DNA of 46,564 nt from an uncultured Roseburia sp. Lineage in GTDB: Bacteria; Bacillota; Clostridia; Lachnospirales; Lachnospiraceae. Under the pieces are notes generated by a model, which was given only the letters and a program-made list of their open reading frames with translations, was not told the DNA's origin and made no database searches. The stretch spans positions 1 through 46,564 of the forward strand of contig CAMAKU010000003.1 of NCBI GenBank assembly GCA_945836255.1, in the 5' to 3' direction. Position 1 is the first letter of the stretch. Each line of letters opens with the position of its first letter. Shown here in pieces: positions 1-8,374 of this stretch. The position numbers and the translations under genes were made by a program.

Positions 1-479
1 GATACAATCGGCATAATCAGTAATCCACATATAAAATTACTGACACCGTGTATGAAATCCCACGGAAGCCCCGCGATGATCCACGCGATCATGCCCTCAA
101 AACTGAGACCATACAATAATGCTTGTGCCGGAGCATAGAGCGTTCCAAACAGGAAACCATGCATGGCACAGACCACCATATAGACAAGCGGTCGTATCTT
201 CTTTGGCATCTGCTTCGGAAGGAGCATGACAACGCCCCAAAGAACCGTCCAGATGTACAGGTAGGGAATCCACCATGTTGCAAACCCGCTAAAGATACCA
301 TTCAAAAAAACGTATATATAAATGGGATAAAGAGCCTTTTTTCCATATACAACAGTATATGCGATAACAAATACCCCCAGCAAATGTACATTGGGAGCCA
401 CTTCCATGATCACTTTAGATACATACATCACTGCTCCCAGCATGCCAAACACAGCGACTTCCCTCGTCGTCAGTTTCAC
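1..479 (-). CDS. ECF transporter S component-like integral membrane protein (3' end truncated by window edge), probable cobalamin/corrinoid-related
   Basis: Reverse-strand reading from GTG at 479: VKLTTREVAVFGMLGAVMYVSKVIMEVAPNVHLLGVFVIAYTVVYGKKALYPIYIYVFLNGIFSG...; hydrophobic ~6-TM pattern, immediately downstream of a riboswitch-controlled DUF4430 lipoprotein; open to the window start. Confidence 0.65.
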   Translation of the reverse strand, partial: MKLTTREVAVFGMLGAVMYVSKVIMEVAPNVHLLGVFVIAYTVVYGKKALYPIYIYVFLNGIFSGFATWWIPYLYIWTVLWGVVMLLPKQMPKKIRPLVYMVVCAMHGFLFGTLYAPAQALLYGLSFEGMIAWIIAGLPWDFIHGVSNFICGLLIMPIV

Positions 480-481
480 GC

Positions 482-955
482 TTACTCCACCTTAAAGGAG
501 TAGTTGTCTCCCTCTGTAATGTTGGTAGAATCCACACCGGTGGAAGCATATTCGTCATTGATATAGAATGCCCAATAAGTGCCATCTACATCATAATCTG
601 CCGTAATACCATTGACCTCTTTTACATACAGACCATAATCTTCCACATCTCCGTCGATTAAGCCCACTTCTAACAAAGCCTCACCAACCGTAGTTTTGTC
701 CGTATGAATTTCAAATACCGTTTCGTTTCCTTCTTTGTCAACCACAGTACAGGTAAACTCGGTATTTCCTTCTCCTAAGACATTGCTGTCATCCGACGTA
801 CCGGCTTTTTCATTGGTGCTGCTTTCCGTCTTAACCTGAGAATCCTCTGTTGTTGATTTTTTGCCACCACAAGCTGTCGTACAAAGTGCCATAGCCACAA
901 TAAGCATCATACTAAGAATGAGCGACAAAAGCTTTTTACTAAATTTCTTTTGCAT
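482..955 (-). CDS. DUF4430 (transcobalamin C-terminal-like) domain lipoprotein
   Basis: Signal peptide plus lipobox (MQKKFSKKLLSLILSMMLIVAMALCTTACGG) followed by a DUF4430-like region (KTTVGEALLEVGLIDGDVEDYGLYVKEVNGITADYDVDGTYWAFYINDEYASTGVDSTNITEGDNYSFKVE). ATG at 955 has an AAAGGAG RBS; the ORF-track N-terminal extension runs through the riboswitch and is not real. Confidence 0.85.
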   Translation of the reverse strand: MQKKFSKKLLSLILSMMLIVAMALCTTACGGKKSTTEDSQVKTESSTNEKAGTSDDSNVLGEGNTEFTCTVVDKEGNETVFEIHTDKTTVGEALLEVGLIDGDVEDYGLYVKEVNGITADYDVDGTYWAFYINDEYASTGVDSTNITEGDNYSFKVE

Positions 956-1021
956 ATTCTTTTCTCCTTTTTCTTTTATTCCTTCTTTCATTGGCGCTCG
1001 CAATTCATCAGCGAAGGTCTT

Positions 1022-1181
1022 GTATGTCCGGCTATTTCGACTTGATATTATATGAATCAGCCTTCTCAGTTTTGAAACTAATGACCTGTTCCCGGATTGT
1101 GGCATCCGGTAAGATTCATAAGGTAACATATCTCACGGCGACGGGCTCGTACAGGATTTGCACCTGTTTCACCTGACATAC
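1022..1181 (-). ncRNA. Cobalamin (B12) riboswitch
   Basis: Minus strand: GTATGTC...GGTGAAACAGGTGCAAATCCTGTACGAGCCCGTCGCCGTGA...TGCCACAATCCGGGAACAGG...GCCGGACATAC; resembles the cobalamin element core (GGTGCAAATCC..RCCCGYCRCYGTGA and GGGAA), with a 7-bp P1 (GTATGTC/GACATAC). Confidence 0.85.
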
Positions 1182-1317
1182 GCTCTCTATTATAAATGTT
1201 ATAATAGACATTATCTCGCAATGCCTTGTGCATTGTATCATTGAAACAGCTAAAAATCAAGATAATTCTCTTTGCTTGCAGCAATGCCAACAGCGAAAGT
1301 TTGTATTTGAATAAAAT

Positions 1318-1342
1318 GAAAGACCACCGGCAAAGCCGGTGG
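1318..1342 (-). terminator. Rho-independent terminator of the ABC exporter operon
   Basis: CCACCGGC-TTT-GCCGGTGG hairpin followed on the minus strand by TCTTTCATTTT. Confidence 0.75.
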
Positions 1343-1384
1343 CCATCCCAACGCCATCATGTTCTGCTGAAAAGCTAAACCAAT

Positions 1385-2980
1385 TTATAACCGGACAAAT
1401 CGCTTCACGCCTTCCGTCATCAGGTAACGGTAAAACGCCACACAGACAGCAATCATCACAAGCAGACACAGAAATAGAAACGTCTGGGGGCTTATCTGAT
1501 GACGCAACAGATAATATACCAGTCCCAACAGAAGAACCAGCAGCCAGCCACCAAATAACACCGCAAGAATACTCATACTCTGCTTCACCACTGCCGTCTC
1601 ACTGGTCCATGTCAGGTTCGGGTGGAGCAGATTCACCGTCAGCCCAAAGAGTGCACCAAATAAGGCATACAGCATAGGAAGCACCACAATCATCAGCGCC
1701 GTATACACATCCGGCTGCAACACGATACAGACGCAGACACTACAGATCACCGCCGGAATCGCTGTCAGCAGCACATGCAGACGTATCTTCGTTTGCAGTA
1801 CCTGCTGTGGTGTCACGGGAAGCGACTGCATCAGCCAGAGCGTATTCCCTTCCAGCGAAATGGATGGTGCGGTAATATCATTCATGGACACCAGCATACA
1901 GATCACAGCTATCATCAGCACTCCCGCCATAGCCCCGTTACCTTCAGTCAACAATGTCATCATGGTGATGATATCCTGTCCCTTCCATAAAATCAGAATA
2001 CCGGCAAGAGGTAACAGCAGGGTCCCCAGCGCACAATTTAACATATAAACGGAACTGGCTAAAAGGCGACGCATCTCCTTGCCCAGAAGGGCTCCTGCAA
2101 CACTTGATCTGCGAAGACTTTGGCGGCGATAGGCTTTCCGTGAAGCCACGTCAGTCGCTGTAGCAATCGAAAGAAAACTATGTGCCAGCACATACACCGT
2201 CAGCAGAAACAGTGCAACCACCACAAAAGAAACCAACAAAAGTGCCACGCCATCTCCCGCTGCTGCCCGTCCCACCACATAGATAGGGTACGCACGCATA
2301 CGGATGGATTCTCCCGTGGTAACCGCATGCTGTAACAACTCTGTAATCATCTGACTGGCACGAAAATACACGAAATAATATGCCACCAGAAATGCCAACG
2401 ACAAAACCACCGTCACCAGACTTTTATTCTTAAGTCTGCCGCTGGCTTTTGCCACACCCCAGCCCAGCACACAGGACAGAATCAATACCACTATGGTCAG
2501 CAACAGCCCAAAAATCAACGGACAGACCACGTTCCACAGACTCAGCGGCACTGTCAGGTAATAGACAATCACTGCCGGCAGATACACGATCAGGGTGTAC
2601 ATGGCACCCATCAGATAGACCCCCAGCAAACGCACAACCAAAATATTGGATACCGGTATGGGTAGCGACAATAACATTTCATTGTCTTTCGCCTTATAGA
2701 GACTGGCATAGGTATTAAAGACGCTGCCAAAAATCCCCAGTGCCAGGGCAATCATACTCATCAACAGGAAATACAGCCATCCCATATCCATGGAAATCAA
2801 GGGCTGCAGCGACATGGATAACATAAAAAACATGCCGCCCAACACACCAATCATCAGGATGGCAAAGCCAACGATGGACAGAATCGTGCGGGATTTGGAT
2901 TTCGCCTTGCCTGTCTTCTTATCCTGGAAAAAATTCTGGTTCAATTCCAGTAACTGCTTTTTCAATAACGTCTTAATCAT
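1385..2980 (-). CDS. ABC-2-type exporter permease
   Basis: ~530 aa multi-TM protein overlapping the 3' end of an ABC ATPase gene. Confidence 0.8.
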   Translation of the reverse strand: MIKTLLKKQLLELNQNFFQDKKTGKAKSKSRTILSIVGFAILMIGVLGGMFFMLSMSLQPLISMDMGWLYFLLMSMIALALGIFGSVFNTYASLYKAKDNEMLLSLPIPVSNILVVRLLGVYLMGAMYTLIVYLPAVIVYYLTVPLSLWNVVCPLIFGLLLTIVVLILSCVLGWGVAKASGRLKNKSLVTVVLSLAFLVAYYFVYFRASQMITELLQHAVTTGESIRMRAYPIYVVGRAAAGDGVALLLVSFVVVALFLLTVYVLAHSFLSIATATDVASRKAYRRQSLRRSSVAGALLGKEMRRLLASSVYMLNCALGTLLLPLAGILILWKGQDIITMMTLLTEGNGAMAGVLMIAVICMLVSMNDITAPSISLEGNTLWLMQSLPVTPQQVLQTKIRLHVLLTAIPAVICSVCVCIVLQPDVYTALMIVVLPMLYALFGALFGLTVNLLHPNLTWTSETAVVKQSMSILAVLFGGWLLVLLLGLVYYLLRHQISPQTFLFLCLLVMIAVCVAFYRYLMTEGVKRFVRL

Positions 2981-3686
2981 TGCGCTCCTCCAATTCCAAG
3001 AATACATCTTCGAGAGAGGTATCGCCTTTGACCTCCTCCATGGTGCCTGTGCGAATCAATTCACCCTTTTTGATGATTGCAATCTTATCGCACAACTTTT
3101 CTGCCACTTCCAGCACATGGGTAGAGAAAAAGATGGCTCCTCCGTTGTCGCAGAACTCCCGCATCATCTCCTTCAACAGATGAGCGGCCTTCGGGTCCAG
3201 TCCAACAAAGGGTTCATCCATAATAATCAGTCGGGGCTCATGCACCCATGCAGAAATCACTGCCAGTTTCTGCTTCATTCCGTGGGAATAGGAGGAAATC
3301 GGCTGTCCCAAATCTTTCGTCAATTCAAAGAGATCGGCATATTTGTGGATGCGCTCGTTCCGCTCCTGCTCCGACACCTCAAAAATATCAGCAATAAAAT
3401 TCAGATACTGGATACCTGTCATATATTCGTACAAATCCGGATTGTCCGGTATGTATGCAATCATCTTCTTACATGCCAGTGGATCTTTGCGGATGGATTT
3501 GCCGCCGATCATAATTTCGCCTTCCTCAAACTGTAAGATTCCGGCCACTGCCTTAAGCGTTGTGGTCTTCCCGGCACCGTTATGACCGATAAACCCATAG
3601 ATCTCACCTGATTTAATCTCCAAAGACAAGTCACTGACCGCCTTCTTGTCTCCATATGTCTTCGAAAAACCTGTAATTGTAAGCAT
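2973..3686 (-). CDS. ABC transporter ATP-binding protein
   Basis: Walker A GHNGAGKTT, signature SYSHGMKQK, Walker B LIIMDEP. Confidence 0.95.
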   Translation of the reverse strand: MLTITGFSKTYGDKKAVSDLSLEIKSGEIYGFIGHNGAGKTTTLKAVAGILQFEEGEIMIGGKSIRKDPLACKKMIAYIPDNPDLYEYMTGIQYLNFIADIFEVSEQERNERIHKYADLFELTKDLGQPISSYSHGMKQKLAVISAWVHEPRLIIMDEPFVGLDPKAAHLLKEMMREFCDNGGAIFFSTHVLEVAEKLCDKIAIIKKGELIRTGTMEEVKGDTSLEDVFLELEERND

Positions 3687-3740
3687 AAATCTTCTCCTTC
3701 TCGTATTCGAACAATTCTCTTTCTTGGATTCCTTAAAAGA

Positions 3741-3783
3741 AACGGCACAGCAAAGATTCTTTCTTCATCTTTGCTATGCCGTT
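3741..3783 (-). terminator. Strong hairpin terminator downstream of the MacB-like operon
   Basis: AACGGCAtAGCAAAGAT / ATCTTTGCTgTGCCGTT long stem followed by TTTCTTTT on the minus strand. Confidence 0.8.
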
Positions 3784-3826
3784 ATTGTAAAACACCCGTT
3801 GCACAATGTCAACGATATTCCATAGA

Positions 3827-5173
3827 TTATTCGTATCGCAGCGCATCAATCGGTGACATATTTGCTGCGCGTTTGGCCGGATAATAGCCAAACACGATAC
3901 CAATCAGCATAGAGAAGATCACCGATATGACAATCGCCGTCAACGACGGGCTCACCGTAATGGTCAATGCCGCTCCCAATTCCTGCTCATACTGCACCAG
4001 CAGTGCAGCGGCAATCTTCGACAGCAGAAATCCGTTGAAAATACCGATGGCAATGCCGATGGCGCCACCCATCAGACATATCACAACGGCCTCCGTCAAA
4101 AACTGTCTGCGGATATTCCGGTTCTTTGCTCCCATTGCTTTGCGAATTCCGATCTCTCTTGTACGCTCCACAACACTGACCAGCATGATGTTCATAACAC
4201 CTACACCACCGACCACCAGCGAAATTGCTGCGATAACGGAAATCGCAATCGTCAATACATTCAGCACCTGATCGATGGTACTCAGTTCCGAAGCCATATC
4301 CATACAGGTCATCTCAAAATTACCGTTGGCACTGTATAACTTCTCATCAAAATAGGCGCTGGTCTCCATGCCAAGCAGCGTGGGATCCACACCATCTTTC
4401 GCCATAATCTGAAAATACTGGATACCGCCATAGTCGATACCGTTGGCCTTATTCGTCTGCTCCGCATAGGTGTACGGCACCAGCACCTGTGTTACAATAT
4501 TACGTTCCTGTGTGGTATCTCCCATGGAGCCCATGCGCACGGCATCGTAATGATACACGCCCACCACATAAAACTTCTGAACGGTTCCGTCATCTGCCTG
4601 AATGGCAATCTGCTTGCCTATGGGATTCTGTCCACCCCACGCATATTTCACAAACAAATCGGAGACCACCGCCGTAGCCTTACACTGGCGATTATCCTCA
4701 TCACTGATATCCCGTCCCGATAACATAGTAACTTTCATGGAATCCAGATAGCCCGGTGTCACACCGGTCACGCGCACATTTGTTGTGCCCTCATCTCCGG
4801 TACAACTGCCCGATGCGCCCAGATCCTGCGTCACCACCACCTGTGCCACCCGGTCGGAGAATTCCTTCTGATAATCAGAGAGCACCTCATACGTCAGTTC
4901 TTCCTCATCCGTCATCTCCGGATACTCCCAGTTCTCCCATTCCGCATCGGTCTCAAATTCCGGCATAATCGCATCCACATAGGCATAAATCAGGTTGGTT
5001 CCGCCCAGATCACGCATGGTGGCAGCAATGGTCTTTTGCAGAGAATTCCCAATGGTTGTAATGGTAATCACGGCACTGATTCCGATAATGATACCCAACA
5101 TCGTCAAAAAGGAGCGAAGACGATTGGATTTGAGATTCTCAAAAGCGAGGCGTATACTTTCTGTCAGATTCAT
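3827..5173 (-). CDS. MacB-like/FtsX-family ABC transporter permease
   Basis: MacB periplasmic core and FtsX-like TMs (MLGIIIGISAVITITTIGNS, VVERTREIGIRKAMGAKNRNI). Confidence 0.93.
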   Translation of the reverse strand: MNLTESIRLAFENLKSNRLRSFLTMLGIIIGISAVITITTIGNSLQKTIAATMRDLGGTNLIYAYVDAIMPEFETDAEWENWEYPEMTDEEELTYEVLSDYQKEFSDRVAQVVVTQDLGASGSCTGDEGTTNVRVTGVTPGYLDSMKVTMLSGRDISDEDNRQCKATAVVSDLFVKYAWGGQNPIGKQIAIQADDGTVQKFYVVGVYHYDAVRMGSMGDTTQERNIVTQVLVPYTYAEQTNKANGIDYGGIQYFQIMAKDGVDPTLLGMETSAYFDEKLYSANGNFEMTCMDMASELSTIDQVLNVLTIAISVIAAISLVVGGVGVMNIMLVSVVERTREIGIRKAMGAKNRNIRRQFLTEAVVICLMGGAIGIAIGIFNGFLLSKIAAALLVQYEQELGAALTITVSPSLTAIVISVIFSMLIGIVFGYYPAKRAANMSPIDALRYE

Positions 5174-5883
5174 ACCGTCTCACCCCCTGTCTTTTGCCGG
5201 TCACCGATAATCATTCCATCCGAGATGGTAATCATCCGCTGTGTCTCCTGGGCCAATTCCTGACTGTGGGTAATCAGAATGATGGTCTTATGCTGCTCCC
5301 GATGCAGCCTGTGAAAAATATCCATAACCAGGTGCCCTGTCTTGGAATCCAGTGCTCCTGTCGGCTCATCAGCCAGCAAAATCTCCGGGTCATTCGCCAT
5401 GGCCCGTGCAATCGCCACCCTCTGATTTTGTCCACCCGACAATTCATTGGGCTTATGGTTGGCCCGATCTGACATCCCCACCAGATCCAGCAATTCCATT
5501 GCACGCTCCCGCCGTTTCTTTGCCGGAAGATTCGCATACATCAATGGGATTTCCACATTCCGCACTGCGCTCATCCGGGGAATCAGGCAGAAATTCTGAA
5601 ACACAAAGCCAATCTGCTGATTGCGGATATCACTGAGTTGTTCGTCCGTCATTTTGCTGATGTCCTGACCATTTAACAGATACGTTCCCTCTGTGGGGCG
5701 ATCCAATGCACCAATCATATTCATCAGCGTACTCTTGCCGGAACCGGATTCTCCTACGATGGAGATAAATTCTCCCTCTGTCACGGCCAGATCAATGCCA
5801 TGCAATATTTCCAGTTCATTCGGCTGTCCCACATAATATCGTTTGACGATACCATGCATATCAATCACATTTTTACCTTGCAT
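5170..5883 (-). CDS. MacB/LolD-type ABC transporter ATP-binding protein
   Basis: Walker A GESGSGKST, signature LSGGQNQRVAIARA, Walker B ILLADEPTGALD. Confidence 0.96.
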   Translation of the reverse strand: MQGKNVIDMHGIVKRYYVGQPNELEILHGIDLAVTEGEFISIVGESGSGKSTLMNMIGALDRPTEGTYLLNGQDISKMTDEQLSDIRNQQIGFVFQNFCLIPRMSAVRNVEIPLMYANLPAKKRRERAMELLDLVGMSDRANHKPNELSGGQNQRVAIARAMANDPEILLADEPTGALDSKTGHLVMDIFHRLHREQHKTIILITHSQELAQETQRMITISDGMIIGDRQKTGGETV

Positions 5884-5902
5884 ACTACAGCCCTATCCCT
5901 TT

Positions 5903-7246
5903 CTACATTGCATCATATACAGCATCTTCACTGTACAGCAGGTCATCCTGTTCTTCCGGGAAATACAGTGTAATCTCATCTCCCTCTGTTACATCCAGCG
6001 GGTAGTTGATAATCACATCCCCTTCCTGCAATTCATCTGATGTGACTGCCGTATAATAATCATTGGATACGCCTGTGGTCACAGTAACACGTTCCACCTG
6101 ATATTTTCCATTCTCCTGCTCCACGGCACGGTAAAGGTAGGAAGTGCCGTCATCATCCTGTGCAATTGCATCATAAGGTACCGCCAGTTGTTCTCCTTCT
6201 TCATTCAAGAGAATCTCCACTTTGACTGACATTCCCAGCAAGAGCGGTGTTCCGGCCTCCAGAGCGATAGTCGCACTGTACCCCCCGGTCTGCGCTCCGT
6301 CCACACCGGTCGTTCCCCCGGAGGTGAAATTAATGACCTTTTCAACCGTTCCTGTAAATGTCTGATCGCTACCGATGGCATCCGACGTAATGGTGGCTTT
6401 CTGCCCCGCTGCCAGTTTCAGGATATCTTTTTCCTTGATATTGACATTAACCTTCAGCGTGGTATCATCCTCAATTTTCATCAAGGCTCCACTGGGTATA
6501 CTTCCTTTGGATACATTTAACTGGGTAATCACGCCGGACTGTTCTGCAACCACGGTCAGATGATTCAATTGCTGATACAGTTGATTCAATTCCCGGCTGC
6601 TGTCCGTCGTTGTCACATCCGAACTATTCACCGCATCCTGGGCGTCCTGAACACTGCTCTGTGCCGCATCATACTCGCTCTGTGCCGTCTGCAAAGCCAG
6701 TTGTGCATCCACCAACGCCTGTGCCTGCTGCTCTCCGGTCGTGCCCTCACTACCCACGAGACTGCTGACCGTCTGATAGACACGCTGAGCTTCCGCTAAC
6801 GCCGCCGCCTTGGCATTGGCCTGAGCCTGCGCTTGTTCCAGTGCACGCTGGGCCTTTTGCTTACTGCTTTGATCTGCCTTCTTGACAGCAGCATTCTGAC
6901 TTTCCAAATCGGCAATCTGCTGCCGAATCTCCTCGCCGTCAAAGGTACACAGCACCTGTCCCTTTTCCACATGATCCCCCAAGGCCACATTCAATTCCTT
7001 GATGGGGCTCGTCACCTCCGTGGTGACCTCCACCACATTGGCGCTCTCTACGGTTCCGCTGGTGCTGACAGTGCTGGACATATCCTGCTGTTCCAGATGA
7101 AATGCCTGCACCCCCATAGACATATCCATCATATCCGATCCTGTCTTCTTCACATTATGTACCACAACACCAATCAGTATTGCCACAATGAGGACGATAA
7201 CCAAAGCAATCGTCAATTTTTTGTGTTTTTTGATTTTTTCTAACAT
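5903..7246 (-). CDS. HlyD/MacA-family membrane fusion (adaptor) protein
   Basis: N-terminal TM anchor, biotinyl-lipoyl-like (VALGDHVEKGQVLCTFDG), Ala/Gln-rich coiled coil, beta-barrel; in operon with MacB-like genes. Confidence 0.92.
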   Translation of the reverse strand: MLEKIKKHKKLTIALVIVLIVAILIGVVVHNVKKTGSDMMDMSMGVQAFHLEQQDMSSTVSTSGTVESANVVEVTTEVTSPIKELNVALGDHVEKGQVLCTFDGEEIRQQIADLESQNAAVKKADQSSKQKAQRALEQAQAQANAKAAALAEAQRVYQTVSSLVGSEGTTGEQQAQALVDAQLALQTAQSEYDAAQSSVQDAQDAVNSSDVTTTDSSRELNQLYQQLNHLTVVAEQSGVITQLNVSKGSIPSGALMKIEDDTTLKVNVNIKEKDILKLAAGQKATITSDAIGSDQTFTGTVEKVINFTSGGTTGVDGAQTGGYSATIALEAGTPLLLGMSVKVEILLNEEGEQLAVPYDAIAQDDDGTSYLYRAVEQENGKYQVERVTVTTGVSNDYYTAVTSDELQEGDVIINYPLDVTEGDEITLYFPEEQDDLLYSEDAVYDAM

Positions 7247-7342
7247 AGACTCTCCTCCCACACACATAACTCGGTGTTTTCTACACCATTTACTATAAAG
7301 GTTCCTATGCCATACGTAAACAGAGAAACCTTTAAATCTTTT

Positions 7343-7361
7343 TTAAGAAATCTTAAGAAAT
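7343..7361 (-). promoter_or_regulatory. Direct repeats TTTCTTAAGA-TTTCTTAAAA upstream of the MacAB-like operon (possible OmpR-family response regulator site)
   Basis: Minus strand ATTTCTTAAGATTTCTTAA(AAAAGATTTAAAGG); 10-bp phased repeats ~100 bp upstream of the adaptor gene. Confidence 0.4.
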
Positions 7362-8249
7362 GCGCGGCGTGCACGCAATCTTTTGTTGCAACGCATTCCA
7401 GACACGTTTCTTGTCCGCACTCCACAGCGGCGCTACCAACAGGCGCTTGTCCCCGTCTCCCGTCAGACGGTGAATCACCATCTCCGGCGGCAACAGCGCC
7501 AGACACTCTGCCACCAGTTGCACATAGGTATCCATATCCATCACCGGCACCTTGCCCGCCAGATATTCCTGTTCCAGATCCGTCCCTCGCAAGATATGCA
7601 ACAACTGTAATTTGATACCGTTTGCGCCGCTTTTTCCCACAAAGGACACCGTCTCTTTCATCATTTCTGTACTCTCTCCCGGAAGACCTAAGATCACATG
7701 GACAATTGTTTGCAGCCCTGCCAATTGCAGTTGCCCCATAGCCTCCTCAAACACCGGTAATCCATACCCCCGACGGATATACGCAGCCGTCTTCTCATGA
7801 ATCGTCTGCAACCCCAGTTCCACCCATACCGGCTTGATGGCATTTAACCCTGTGAGCAGTTCCAGAACCTCCGGGCCGAGGCAATCCGGTCTGGTGGCAA
7901 TGGATAACGCCACAATATCCGGATGCGCCAGTGCCTGTTGAAAGATATCCCGCAAATAGGCCACCGGTGCATAGGTATTGGTATAGGATTGAAAATAGGC
8001 AATGTATTTTCCGTGGGGATTCTTCTGGGCGACACGCTTTTTTCCCGCCTCAATCTGCTGCCACACATCCGCCGGTTTGCGAATCCGCTCTGCAAATTCA
8101 CCGCTGCCCCCCGCCGAACAAAAGATACATCCCCGGGTTCCCACTGTCCCGTCACGATTTGGACAGGTACACCCGGCATCCAATGCAATCTTATATACCT
8201 TGCAGCCAAAGGTATCCCGCAGATACTGATTCAACGCATAATATTCCAT
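7353..8249 (-). CDS. TIGR01212-type radical SAM protein (YhcC/YtqA-like)
   Basis: CxxxxxxxxCxxC-type cluster motif region (CTCPNRDGTVGTRGCIFCS), SFVGKSGANGIKLQLLHILRGTDLEQEY. Confidence 0.9.
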   Translation of the reverse strand: MEYYALNQYLRDTFGCKVYKIALDAGCTCPNRDGTVGTRGCIFCSAGGSGEFAERIRKPADVWQQIEAGKKRVAQKNPHGKYIAYFQSYTNTYAPVAYLRDIFQQALAHPDIVALSIATRPDCLGPEVLELLTGLNAIKPVWVELGLQTIHEKTAAYIRRGYGLPVFEEAMGQLQLAGLQTIVHVILGLPGESTEMMKETVSFVGKSGANGIKLQLLHILRGTDLEQEYLAGKVPVMDMDTYVQLVAECLALLPPEMVIHRLTGDGDKRLLVAPLWSADKKRVWNALQQKIACTPRIS

Positions 8250-8313
8250 CGTCGCTCCTTAATCAACCACTCCACCATTTTCCTCGTCGCCATAACAGAG
8301 ACGATATAACAGA

Positions 8314-8361
8314 AAAACCTGACTCTCTCTTCGTTATCTTCAGTAAGAAAGAATCAGGTTT
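8314..8361 (-). terminator. Terminator downstream of argS
   Basis: AAACCTGATTCTTTCT...AGAGAGAGTCAGGTTTTTCTG on the minus strand. Confidence 0.7.
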
Positions 8362-8374
8362 ATCATCACGCAGA

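Noticed and set aside
89-503. ORFs at 89-301 (-) and 123-503 (+)
   Set aside because: Out of frame with the hydrophobic ECF S-component reading frame that continues off the window edge.
956-1129. N-terminal extension of the DUF4430 ORF in the ORF track
   Set aside because: Extension translates the cobalamin riboswitch; the true start is ATG 955 with RBS and signal peptide.
1141-1200. tRNA-like or T-box-like motif
   Set aside because: Sequence fits the cobalamin riboswitch core better; no cloverleaf or GGTGG T-box bulge.
2790-3536. 248-aa plus-strand ORF
   Set aside because: Antisense to the ABC ATPase/permease junction, where the opposite strand has clear Walker motifs.
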